Below, one piece after another: positions 8,699 to 15,747 of a DNA stretch of 64,000 nucleotides (positions are counted from its first letter, which is position 1; every line of letters begins with the position of its first letter). This DNA comes from BD2-11 sp965221785 (GTDB lineage Bacteria; Gemmatimonadota; Gemmatimonadetes; Longimicrobiales; Gaopeijiaceae). The notes under the pieces are model-generated. The model did no database searches and had not been told where the DNA came from. It saw only the letters and a program-made list of their open reading frames with translations. The stretch covers positions 434,001 through 498,000 of the forward strand of contig CBDCSR010000003.1 in NCBI GenBank assembly GCA_965221785.1, given 5' to 3'. Both the position numbers and the translations under genes were made by a program.

Positions 8699-10396
8699 CT
8701 AGATCTCGCCCCGCCTCGAGGCCCACACCGCGTAGTGGCTCGTGCGGGCCGCCAGCGCCATGTAGGTCAGCGACGGGTTCTGGCATCCGGACGAGGTCAT
8801 GGCCGCGCCGTCGATGACGAAGAGGTTGGGCACGTCCCACGCCTGGTTGAAGCCGTTCAGCACCGACGTGGCGGGATCGCGGCCCATGCGCGCGGTTCCC
8901 ATCTCGTGGATGGCCAGCCCGGGGGGCGACACCACCGGCTGGGGTACGATGTCGCGCGCGCCGGCCGCATCGAGCATTTCGGCGGCCTGGTTGACGGCCT
9001 CGCGCATCATCGCGCGCTCATTCTCGCTCCATTCACAACTGATACGCAGCGTGGGGACGCCCCAGGCGTCGACCTGGTCCGGGTCGAGGGCCACATGGTT
9101 CTCCTCGCGCGGGAGGCACTCGCCGAAGGCATGCAGCCTGAACTCCCAGGGGCCCGGCCGCGTCAGCTCGCCCTTGAAGTCGGCTCCGAAGCCCGGCATG
9201 GAGACCCCGCGTCCCCAGCCCAGGCGCTCCGCCGCGCCCTGGAACCCGTACCCGCGCACGAAATCGGAGGATGGCTCGGTGACGTTGGCGAAGCGGGCGA
9301 TGTAGATGCCGTTGGGACGCCTGCCACGCGTGGTCCGGTCCTCCCAGCCGTCGAAGATGGCGCGCGTGTCGTCGCACATGGCGTGGTCCATGAGGTACTT
9401 GCCGAGCACGCCGCTCGAGTTGGCCAGGCCGTCGGGGAAGTCGGATGACGTCGAGTTGAGGAGGATGCGCGTCGATTCGAGGGCGGAGGCCCCGAGGAAG
9501 ACGGTGCGCGCGTGGAACTCCAGCTCCTCGTGGCTCTCGCGGTCGATGACGCGCACGCCGGTCACGCGCCCGCGCCGCGGGTCCCAGATGACGCCGGGCA
9601 CCACGCTGTTGGGGCGGAGGGTCAGCCGGCCGGTCGCTTCCGCCGCGGGGAGGGTCGCGTTGATGGAGCTGAAGTAGCTGCGGGTGCGGCAGCCGCGGTG
9701 GCAGGGGCCGCAATAGTGGCAGGCCCGGCGGCCCTTGTGGTCGCGTGTGAGCACCGCGGTGCGGCCGATGGTCATGCGCCGGGTTCCGCCGAAGGCGCTC
9801 TCGATCGAGTCGCGGACGTGCTCCTCGACGCACGACATCGGCATCGGCGGCAGGAAGACTCCGTCGGGAACCTGGGCCAGCCCCTCGGCCTGTCCGCTGA
9901 TGCCGACGAAGGCCTCGACGTGGTCGTACCAGGGGGCGATGTCCGCGTAGCGGATGGGCCAGTCGATGCCGTGGCCGTCGCGGGCGTTGGCCTCGAAGTC
10001 GAGGTCGCTCAGCCGGTAGCACTGCCGCGCCCACGTGATCGAGCGGCCCCCCACCTGGCGCCCGCGGATCCACAGAAATGGCTCTTCCGAGTCGCTGGTG
10101 TAGGGATGCTCGTTGTCGTTGACGAAGAACTTGCGCGCCACTTCGTCGCAGGCGTAACACTGGCTCTGAATCGGTTGGTCGGCAGCCAGCGCCTTTCGGT
10201 CGTTCCAGCCCCGATAGGGCATTTCGGACGGGCGGGTGTGCTCGGCGTAGTCCCGTTCGGGCACGATCATCGGGCCGGCTTCGAGGACGAGGACGGTTGC
10301 CCCCAGCTCGGTGAGTTCCTTGGCCGCCCATCCGCCGGACATCCCCGAGCCGACGACGATGGCGTCGTATTCCTGGCGACGGCGGCGGATGTTCAT
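8699..10396 (-). CDS. GMC-family oxidoreductase (gluconate-dehydrogenase-type large subunit)
   Basis: A 565-residue FAD flavoprotein of the glucose-methanol-choline family that oxidises a sugar or polyol hydroxyl. The FAD-binding motif AIVVGSGMSGGWAAKEL is near residue 10. A cysteine-rich block CHYCGPCHRGC lies mid-protein, and the C-terminal GMC motif containing GTARMGRDP and NPSLTYMALAARTSHY is intact. The ATG at 10396 overlaps the TGA of the upstream subunit-3 gene (ATGA), indicating translational coupling and a shared complex. No signal peptide is visible here; the partner has a Tat-like signal, so the pair may be exported together. Acceptors are usually cytochromes or quinones, not oxygen, in this subfamily. 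The exact sugar substrate is not visible. Confidence 0.93.
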   Translation of the reverse strand: MNIRRRRQEYDAIVVGSGMSGGWAAKELTELGATVLVLEAGPMIVPERDYAEHTRPSEMPYRGWNDRKALAADQPIQSQCYACDEVARKFFVNDNEHPYTSDSEEPFLWIRGRQVGGRSITWARQCYRLSDLDFEANARDGHGIDWPIRYADIAPWYDHVEAFVGISGQAEGLAQVPDGVFLPPMPMSCVEEHVRDSIESAFGGTRRMTIGRTAVLTRDHKGRRACHYCGPCHRGCRTRSYFSSINATLPAAEATGRLTLRPNSVVPGVIWDPRRGRVTGVRVIDRESHEELEFHARTVFLGASALESTRILLNSTSSDFPDGLANSSGVLGKYLMDHAMCDDTRAIFDGWEDRTTRGRRPNGIYIARFANVTEPSSDFVRGYGFQGAAERLGWGRGVSMPGFGADFKGELTRPGPWEFRLHAFGECLPREENHVALDPDQVDAWGVPTLRISCEWSENERAMMREAVNQAAEMLDAAGARDIVPQPVVSPPGLAIHEMGTARMGRDPATSVLNGFNQAWDVPNLFVIDGAAMTSSGCQNPSLTYMALAARTSHYAVWASRRGEI

Positions 10397-11004
10397 GGAC
10401 TCCGCTCCGCCGCGGTCAGCGGCGCGCACCCCTCGAAGGCCGGGAAGGTGGTGCGGTAGCCGATGGCCTCCAGGCCCACCTCGGAGGTGAAGTACGCAGT
10501 CAGGGTGAACCGCTTGACGTCGTGGAAGAAGTGCTCCGTCTCGTCGGCATCGGGGTCGTCACGGAGGCGGGTCAGGTCGGCGTCGAGGTCGCCCACCAGA
10601 GCGCCCTGCTCGTCCGGAGCGCAGGCCGCGAAGTCGCTTCCGAAGCGGTCGCGGGCCGCCGGATCCATCGTGTCCAGGCCCGTCAGGAAGCGGTCGCGGT
10701 CGTCGTCGTCCAGCCACCCGTCCACCAGGGCGGCCACGAATTCCGTCACCCCGGCCTCCGATGCACTTGGGGTGTCGGTCGCGGGGATGATCACCTCGGC
10801 CATGGCGGCCATGACGCGCGTGCGGGGCGGGGTGAGGAGGCTCGCGGCCACTTGCGCCGCAGGTGCATCCGTTCCCGCGGCTGCACCGGCGGAGGCGCGC
10901 ACCCGGTCCGCCCAGGCGACCAACTCCGCAAAGGCGCCCTCCGGCGCGAGCAGCGGACCGCCCACGATCCCGCCCAGCACGCCGATGGCCCGCCTTCGCT
11001 TCAT
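10393..11004 (-). CDS. Gluconate 2-dehydrogenase subunit 3 family protein, Tat signal
   Basis: 203 residues, starting with MKRRRAIGVLGGIVGG, a Tat-like leader. The family core (VMAAMAEVIIPATDTPSASEAGV, then FVAALVDGWL, DDDDRDRFL and a C-terminal FTLTAYFTSEVGLEAIGY) matches the small subunit of membrane-linked GMC dehydrogenases. That subunit supports folding, export and electron transfer of the flavin subunit. It is the first gene of a two-gene operon and its TGA lies inside the ATGA overlap with the GMC gene. The divergent neighbour at 11081 is a Tat-exported hydroxypyruvate-isomerase-like protein; the roughly 75-bp gap between them probably carries both promoters. Confidence 0.9.
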   Translation of the reverse strand: MKRRRAIGVLGGIVGGPLLAPEGAFAELVAWADRVRASAGAAAGTDAPAAQVAASLLTPPRTRVMAAMAEVIIPATDTPSASEAGVTEFVAALVDGWLDDDDRDRFLTGLDTMDPAARDRFGSDFAACAPDEQGALVGDLDADLTRLRDDPDADETEHFFHDVKRFTLTAYFTSEVGLEAIGYRTTFPAFEGCAPLTAAERSP

Positions 11005-11080
11005 GGGTTACCGTTTCCGCCGCCTGACGCGGCCGTGTCGGGACGAGGTTTCTCCGAACGAAAATGGAGGCTGGGGAACC

Positions 11081-12031
11081 ATGCCCAACCTTACACGTCG
11101 CGAAGTCCTGAAAGCAACCGGCGCCGCCTCGCTGGGGCTGATGATTCCGGGGACCGATGGGCGCGTCCATGCGCAAGCGGAAGCGGGGGCAGGGAGCAGT
11201 GGCCCGGACAGCGATTCTCACGTCCCGCATCCCCGGGACGACGCAGGCACCGGCGCGGCCGTCCAGACCGGCATCACGCAGTCCGTGGCCCGCTGGTGCT
11301 TCGAGGACATCCCCCTGCGCCCGTTCTGCGCCGCCGTCGCGGAGATGGGGCTTCCCGCCATCGACCTCCTGCTGGTGGAGGAATGGGCGGTCGCGCACGA
11401 TCACGGTCTGGTGGTTTCATGCGGCGACGTCGGCGCGGGCACGATAGAGGACGGGCTTAACGAGCCCCGCAACCATGCCGGCATCATCCGCGCCTTCGAG
11501 GAGCACATCCCGCGGGCCGCGCGCGAGGGCGTGCCCAACGTGATCTGCTTCTTCGGCAACCGCCGCGGCATGCCGGACGCGCCGGCCGTCGACAACTCGA
11601 TCCGGTGTCTGCGCGAATGCGCTCCGATTGCCGAGGCCGAGGACGTCACGATTCTCGTGGAGGCGCTCAACTCCAAGCCCGGCGGACACGTCGACTACAT
11701 CGGCGACCACATGTCCTACGCCCTCGAGATCATCCGTGCCGTCGACTCTCCCCGCGTGCGCATCCTCTACGACATCTACCACATGCAGATCATGGAGGGC
11801 GACATCATCCGCACCCTGACGGATGCCCGCGACTGGATCGGCCACTACCACACCGGCGGCGTCCCCGGGCGCGCGGAGATCGACGAGTCGCAGGAACTCA
11901 ACTATCCGGCCATCGTGCGCGCGATCCGGGACACGGGCTTCACCGGCTACATGGCCCACGAGTTCATCCCTCGAAGCGGCGACCCCCTGCGTTCGCTGAG
12001 GGAGGCGGTGGAGATGTGCGCTCGGGCGTGA
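11081..12031 (+). CDS. Hydroxypyruvate isomerase-like TIM-barrel protein, Tat signal
   Basis: 316 residues. The leader TRREVLKATGAASLGLMIPG is a Tat signal. The remainder is an AP-endonuclease-2-type TIM barrel with the metal and substrate residues of the hydroxypyruvate isomerase group: ILVEALNSK (Glu), ILYDIYHMQIMEGD (Asp, His), IGHYHTGGVPGR (His) and MAHEFIPRSGD (Glu). True Hyi enzymes are cytoplasmic and about 260 residues, so an exported copy suggests a sugar epimerase or isomerase acting in the periplasm, plausibly with the divergent GMC dehydrogenase pair. The start at 11081 is chosen because the Tat motif starts there and GGAGGCTGGGG precedes it. Confidence 0.85.
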   Translation: MPNLTRREVLKATGAASLGLMIPGTDGRVHAQAEAGAGSSGPDSDSHVPHPRDDAGTGAAVQTGITQSVARWCFEDIPLRPFCAAVAEMGLPAIDLLLVEEWAVAHDHGLVVSCGDVGAGTIEDGLNEPRNHAGIIRAFEEHIPRAAREGVPNVICFFGNRRGMPDAPAVDNSIRCLRECAPIAEAEDVTILVEALNSKPGGHVDYIGDHMSYALEIIRAVDSPRVRILYDIYHMQIMEGDIIRTLTDARDWIGHYHTGGVPGRAEIDESQELNYPAIVRAIRDTGFTGYMAHEFIPRSGDPLRSLREAVEMCARA

Positions 12032-12088
12032 GGTGGCCGGAGACCGCAAGCTGGCGGAACTCAAGGGCAGATAAGCGGTCACACAAGC

Positions 12089-12170
12089 TGTCAAATAACG
12101 TGTCATCTTGCGAGAACAACTTCCATATCCTGTTGTGATATCGTATCTTGATCTGTCACGCAACGTGTCA
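12089..12170 (+). promoter_or_regulatory. Two paired TGTCA half-site repeats upstream of fic
   Basis: TGTCA occurs at 12089, 12101, 12154 and 12166. Within each pair the spacing is exactly 12 bp, about one helical turn, with a similar AT-rich spacer ending in AACG. The pairs are 65 bp apart. This looks like a tandem direct-repeat operator. Both pairs lie upstream of the TATAAT at 12183 and of the fic gene. No similar TGTCA pairs stand out elsewhere in the window. Binding factor unknown. Confidence 0.4.
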
Positions 12171-12182
12171 GATAGGATGCAA

Positions 12183-12188
12183 TATAAT
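12183..12188 (+). promoter_or_regulatory. Candidate -10 element TATAAT for fic
   Basis: A perfect TATAAT sits in an unusually AT-rich stretch. It overlaps the ATG at 12187, which would therefore not be in the transcript if this is the -10 box. That supports the downstream start at 12280, leaving a leader of roughly 85 nt. No good -35 box is seen 17 bp upstream, which fits an activator- or repressor-controlled promoter using the TGTCA sites. Confidence 0.35.
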
Positions 12189-12279
12189 GGACTGGTCACG
12201 TTTCAGCTTCGAGTACCGCCTCGGCTCGAAGGGCTTCATGCCATTGCTAATCCGGATCGAAGGGCGAAAGGAGGCGGCG

Positions 12280-13383
12280 ATGAGCTTGCTCCTTCCTTCC
12301 GACTGGAAGGAAAGGCTCGACCTCCTTAACCGAATCAGGACGATCCATGGCTCGACCGCGCTTGAAGGCAACCCTCTTTCAGAAACCCAGATTGGCCAAT
12401 TCCTAAGGGGCAAGACAGGGCTCGATCCCATGAGCAGGGCCATGCGGCAGATTCAGAACGCGGACGCTGCACAGGAATGGGTCAGGTCCCGATTCGGGCC
12501 CGACAAAGCGCCAATCAGTCTCGAAGACATCCTGCAGATGCACGAACTCATGACGAGGCTGTCCGACGAAGCCAACAACCTTCCAGGTCGCCTTCGCTCC
12601 CACGAAGTTCAGGTCGGTACGCCAGAGTTGGGCGGCATCCATGTCGGCGCGCCTTATGAGGATCTTCCCAAGCTCATGGCCGACTTCGTCTGTTTCGTGA
12701 ACGCGTCCCAGCTCAAGATCGAACATCCCGTGGTCAGGGCGCTGCTCGCCCATCTCTTTCTCGTCACGATCCATCCGTTCGGGGATGGGAATGGCCGTGT
12801 CTCGCGACTGGTGGAGGCGGCCATTCTCTATGAGGGTGGATACAACGTCCACGGATTCTACGGGCTGTCCAACTACTTCTACCGCCACGGAGATGAGTAC
12901 AAGCTGCGGCTGCAGGAGTGTCGGCGCGTCCAGCCGTTCGACATGGCGCCCTTCGTGGCATTCGGGCTGCACGGCTTCGAGTCCGAACTGCGGGGGATCA
13001 ACAACTTCATCAAGACGAAACTGAACCGCCTGGTGTACCGCGACACCATCACCAATGCGCTCGCTCATCGCGTAAGCAAACGCCGCCAACTGCTCAATGT
13101 CCGCGAGTATCAGCTTCTTCGCTTCCTTCTGGAGGAAACCGAGCCGGAAGATCCGTTCTCGGAAGTTCCGTCCGAGAAGATCCTGCTGAGCGACCTGGTG
13201 AACTCGCCTTATGTGACAAGCGCCTATCAGGATGTGACGTGGAGGACATTCCGGCGGGAACTAACGCGGTTGGCCGAGCTTGGGTTCATCGTCTTCGATC
13301 ATCTGCCCGAGTCAGGCGACTACACCGTCGAGATCGATTTCGGGGTCATTGAGAGGGACTTCGACGAAATCGGGAGCGGCTAG
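12280..13383 (+). CDS. Fic-domain protein (AMPylase-type) with N-terminal inhibitory motif
   Basis: 367 residues. Fic proteins transfer AMP or another phosphate-linked moiety to a hydroxyl side chain of a target protein. The catalytic motif HPFGDGNGR is intact at about residues 165-173. An inhibitory helix motif STALEG lies at residues 25-30, with Glu29 able to block ATP gamma-phosphate binding, so this is a self-inhibited class. The C-terminal third holds a winged-helix-like segment ending in an acidic tail. ATG 12280 is chosen because AAAGGAGG ends five bases before it, the best ribosome site nearby. The in-frame ATG 12187 lies inside a TATAAT box. Codon choice and base composition are visibly less GC-rich than in neighbouring genes, suggesting acquisition by transfer. 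No antitoxin-like small gene is adjacent. Confidence 0.88.
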   Translation: MSLLLPSDWKERLDLLNRIRTIHGSTALEGNPLSETQIGQFLRGKTGLDPMSRAMRQIQNADAAQEWVRSRFGPDKAPISLEDILQMHELMTRLSDEANNLPGRLRSHEVQVGTPELGGIHVGAPYEDLPKLMADFVCFVNASQLKIEHPVVRALLAHLFLVTIHPFGDGNGRVSRLVEAAILYEGGYNVHGFYGLSNYFYRHGDEYKLRLQECRRVQPFDMAPFVAFGLHGFESELRGINNFIKTKLNRLVYRDTITNALAHRVSKRRQLLNVREYQLLRFLLEETEPEDPFSEVPSEKILLSDLVNSPYVTSAYQDVTWRTFRRELTRLAELGFIVFDHLPESGDYTVEIDFGVIERDFDEIGSG

Positions 13384-13387
13384 TGGT

Positions 13388-13402
13388 GGAGACGTCGTCT
13401 CC
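13388..13402 (+). terminator. Short hairpin just after fic stop
   Basis: GGAGAC-GTC-GTCTCC forms a perfect 6-bp stem with a 3-nt loop, five bases after the fic TAG. There is no T-tract after it, so it is at best a weak or Rho-assisted terminator or an mRNA 3' end stabiliser. Confidence 0.25.
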
Positions 13403-13518
13403 GCGCGCCGCCCTCCATCGACCTCAAGACCTGTGGCACGCCGTTGCGGATGTGGGCTGCGCGGTGACTACATTGCGTCAGTGACAAACCGAACACCCCG
13501 GGCAGTGAGGAGGACAAC

Positions 13519-13839
13519 ATGGCCAAGTACATGTTTCGCACCAGCTACACGCAAACGGGCCTGAAGGGGCTGCTCGCCGAGGGCGGCACCGGCCGGGAGG
13601 CCGCCCTGCGCCAGACAATCGAGGCGGCGGGCGGAACTCTGGAGGGGTTCTACTACGCCTTTGGCGATTGCGACCTCTATCTGATCGCCGACCTTCCCGA
13701 CGAGGCGACGGCGACGGCGCTCTCGCTCAACATTGCCGCCGCGGGTGCGCTCACGGTGTCGGTGACCGTTCTCCTCACCCCGGAGACGGTGGACGAAGCG
13801 GTTGGGAAGGCGGTGCCTTACCGGTTGCCCGGCGCCTGA
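13519..13839 (+). CDS. GYD domain-containing protein
   Basis: 106 residues, cytoplasmic. The pattern MFRTSYTQTGLKGLL, then GREAALRQTIEAAGGTLEGFYYAFGDCDLYLIADLPD, then a C-terminal LLTPETVDEAV is the GYD ferredoxin-like fold family. Its members are small and of unknown function, often found beside oxidoreductases. GAGGAGGACAAC directly precedes ATG 13519. It stands alone between fic and a convergent gene. Confidence 0.9.
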   Translation: MAKYMFRTSYTQTGLKGLLAEGGTGREAALRQTIEAAGGTLEGFYYAFGDCDLYLIADLPDEATATALSLNIAAAGALTVSVTVLLTPETVDEAVGKAVPYRLPGA

Positions 13840-13879
13840 GGCCGGGCAGGGGCGGCCGGAAAGCCTGCCAATTGGCGCG

Positions 13880-14377
13880 TCACGACTGCGCCGACTCCGG
13901 TAACTGCGCGCGCCCCTCGTCCTCCGGCAACCGCGTCAGCGTGAGTGCCAGTTCGGCGGCAAACTCTTCCGCGATCAGCCGGTCGGTGCGCTTGATCCTC
14001 AGCACGAGCTTCGAGGGATGCTTGAGCTTGAGGCCCTGGGGTCCGGCGATCTTCTCGAAGGCGAGGAGGTCCGCAGCGGTGATGGTGAGCCTCGGGCCGA
14101 CCAGCCTCCACCATTTCCGACGGGTCACGACGGCACCCGCGACCTTGGCGAGCGGGATCACGATCTCGTTCACGGGCTCGATCGCTTCGCGGGTCTCGTA
14201 GCCGCTGCCTTCCATCGATTCGGTCACCACCGCAACGCGCCACTGGATTACCAGGCGGTCCGCCTCCAGCCGCACGAGGCCATGCGCCGTCTCGGTGGTG
14301 GATTCGTATCCTCCGCCGGATGTGTAGAGGTCGGAACTGCGTTTGAGGGTGAAGGGAACGGCGCTCACGACGGGCAT
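13880..14377 (-). CDS. Hypothetical 165-residue cytoplasmic protein
   Basis: I do not recognise this family. No signal peptide or membrane segment is seen. The protein alternates short beta-like stretches (LVRLEADRLVIQWRVAVV, EIVIPLAKVAGAVVTRR, PRLTITAADLLAFEKI, KLVLRIKRTDRLIAEEF) and ends in a helix, which is the look of a PH-like or small beta-barrel domain. It follows the D-2-hydroxyacid dehydrogenase by 4 bp on the same strand, so the two are very likely cotranscribed. Confidence 0.75.
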   Translation of the reverse strand: MPVVSAVPFTLKRSSDLYTSGGGYESTTETAHGLVRLEADRLVIQWRVAVVTESMEGSGYETREAIEPVNEIVIPLAKVAGAVVTRRKWWRLVGPRLTITAADLLAFEKIAGPQGLKLKHPSKLVLRIKRTDRLIAEEFAAELALTLTRLPEDEGRAQLPESAQS

Positions 14378-14381
14378 CGGT

Positions 14382-15440
14382 CTAATACATCCTCTTGCTC
14401 TGGAAGATGTTGCGCATGTCTTCCAGGCGCCCGTCCAGGTAGCAGCGCAGGTTGTGGCGGAAGATGTCGGTGATCTTCCGGTTCTCGCTCGCGGCGTTCG
14501 CCGAGGAGTGAGGGCTGACGATCACGTTGGGCATGTCCCAGAAGGGGCTGTCGGCCGGGAGCGGCTCGTCCGCGAACACGTCGAGGCCCGCGAGGGCGAT
14601 GCGGTCGGCGCGCAGTGCCTCGACGAGGGCCGGCTCGTCCACGACCCCGCCCCGCGCCACGTTGACCAGAATCGCGCCCGGCTTCAGGGCTCGCAACGCG
14701 GCGTCGTCGATGAGCCTGTCGGTCGCCGGCGTGTGGGGGACGCTGAGGACCAACGCGTCGGTTTCGGCGAGCATCTGGTGCATGGCGGCGTTGGCATATA
14801 GCGCGTCAACACCCAGCTCCTCGGCCGTGCGGCGCGACCCCGGGCTGGCCAGTGCAACGACGCGCATCCCGAACGAGCGGCCCACCAGGGCGACCTTTTG
14901 CCCCACTTCTCCCGCCCCGATTATCGCCAGCGTCCTGCCTTCCAGCTCCTCTCCGCAGAAACGCTCCCACCGGCGCCGGCGCTGAAGATCGGCGAGATGC
15001 GCGAACCTGCGCACGTGCGCGAGCAGGATGAGGAAGACGAACTCGGCCAGCGGGCCGCCGTGCACGCCGCGCGCGGTCGTGATCAGCAGGTCCGAGTCGA
15101 GCAGCCCCAACGCCTCGACCGTCCGGCCCACTCCTGAACTCGTCCCCTGGATCCAGCGCACGTTGGGCGCGTATGCGAGCCCTCCGCTTCCGTCGGGGTT
15201 GCGCGGCGGGAAGTCCCAGAGGATGTCGGCGCGCCCGAGGTATGCCTTCCAGCGCGCCTGCTGCTCGGGCGTGCGGCGGAAGTCGGCGGGGCCGGTGTGG
15301 TCGGCTTCGTAGCGCTTCGGCGGAAGGACATCCGGATCGTAGACGACTTCGAGCCGCTCGCGGTCGACGGCCCGGATGCGCCCCACCTGTTCGGGCTCGA
15401 GTGGGCTGGCGATGAAGATGTTGAGGCGTTTCGGAGTCAT
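14382..15440 (-). CDS. D-2-hydroxyacid dehydrogenase family protein
   Basis: NAD(P)-dependent dehydrogenase of about 352 residues that reduces a 2-keto acid or oxidises a D-2-hydroxy acid. The Rossmann motif GAGEVGQKVALVGRSFGMRV, the catalytic Arg in NVARGGVVDEPALVEAL, the Glu in FADEPLPADSPFWDMPN and the His in VSPHSSANAA are all present. The start ATG 15440 begins MTPKRLNIFIASPL, matching the family N-terminus. An in-frame ATG at 15488 would add 16 residues encoded by three direct 10-bp repeats. Neither start has a good ribosome site. First gene of a pair with the hypothetical at 13880. Confidence 0.9.
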   Translation of the reverse strand: MTPKRLNIFIASPLEPEQVGRIRAVDRERLEVVYDPDVLPPKRYEADHTGPADFRRTPEQQARWKAYLGRADILWDFPPRNPDGSGGLAYAPNVRWIQGTSSGVGRTVEALGLLDSDLLITTARGVHGGPLAEFVFLILLAHVRRFAHLADLQRRRRWERFCGEELEGRTLAIIGAGEVGQKVALVGRSFGMRVVALASPGSRRTAEELGVDALYANAAMHQMLAETDALVLSVPHTPATDRLIDDAALRALKPGAILVNVARGGVVDEPALVEALRADRIALAGLDVFADEPLPADSPFWDMPNVIVSPHSSANAASENRKITDIFRHNLRCYLDGRLEDMRNIFQSKRMY

Positions 15441-15470
15441 GGGAGATGTTGGGAGATGTTGGGAGATGTG
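15441..15470. repeat. Three direct copies of a 10-bp unit abutting a start codon
   Basis: GGGAGATGTT, GGGAGATGTT, GGGAGATGTG in tandem, directly next to the ATG of the hydroxyacid dehydrogenase on the minus strand. Because the unit is not a multiple of three, a change in copy number would change the frame between ATG 15488 and ATG 15440. Confidence 0.85.
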
Positions 15471-15747
15471 CGGATGGCGGGAATCCATGGAAATGTGGGG
15501 AGGCCGGAGCCCCTGCGTTCCCAGGCCGCTGGGGAACGGCCCTCGAACAACCTACACGCATGAGCCTCACGTGCAGATGGGCGGCATCGTGACGGATCCC
15601 CGAGTTGCCGCCACACGGCGGCGCACATTCCCCTCACTCGGGCTCGTGCATGTTCCGGTAACCCCGCCGCCTCCTTAGTATCATCCGGTTCCGGTCCACA
15701 TCCTCCGGTGCTGAACGCCGTTCGTTCCCTCATCCCGCACGAGAATC
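15471..15747. other. Divergent intergenic region
   Basis: Lies between the start of the hydroxyacid dehydrogenase and the start of the M14 peptidase. An inverted repeat CGTTCCC (15516-15522) and GGGAACG (15532-15538) could form a 7-bp stem. No coding sequence or RNA gene is evident; the region presumably carries both promoters. Confidence 0.5.

Noticed and set aside
8699..10396. Cholesterol oxidase or glucose oxidase as the specific identity of the GMC protein
   Set aside because: The cysteine-rich block and coupled subunit 3 point to a dehydrogenase with an electron-acceptor partner; no substrate-specific residues could be read.
12148..12279. Longer N-terminus for the Fic protein from TTG 12148 or ATG 12187
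   Set aside because: TTG has no ribosome site, ATG 12187 overlaps a TATAAT box, and AAAGGAGG precedes ATG 12280.
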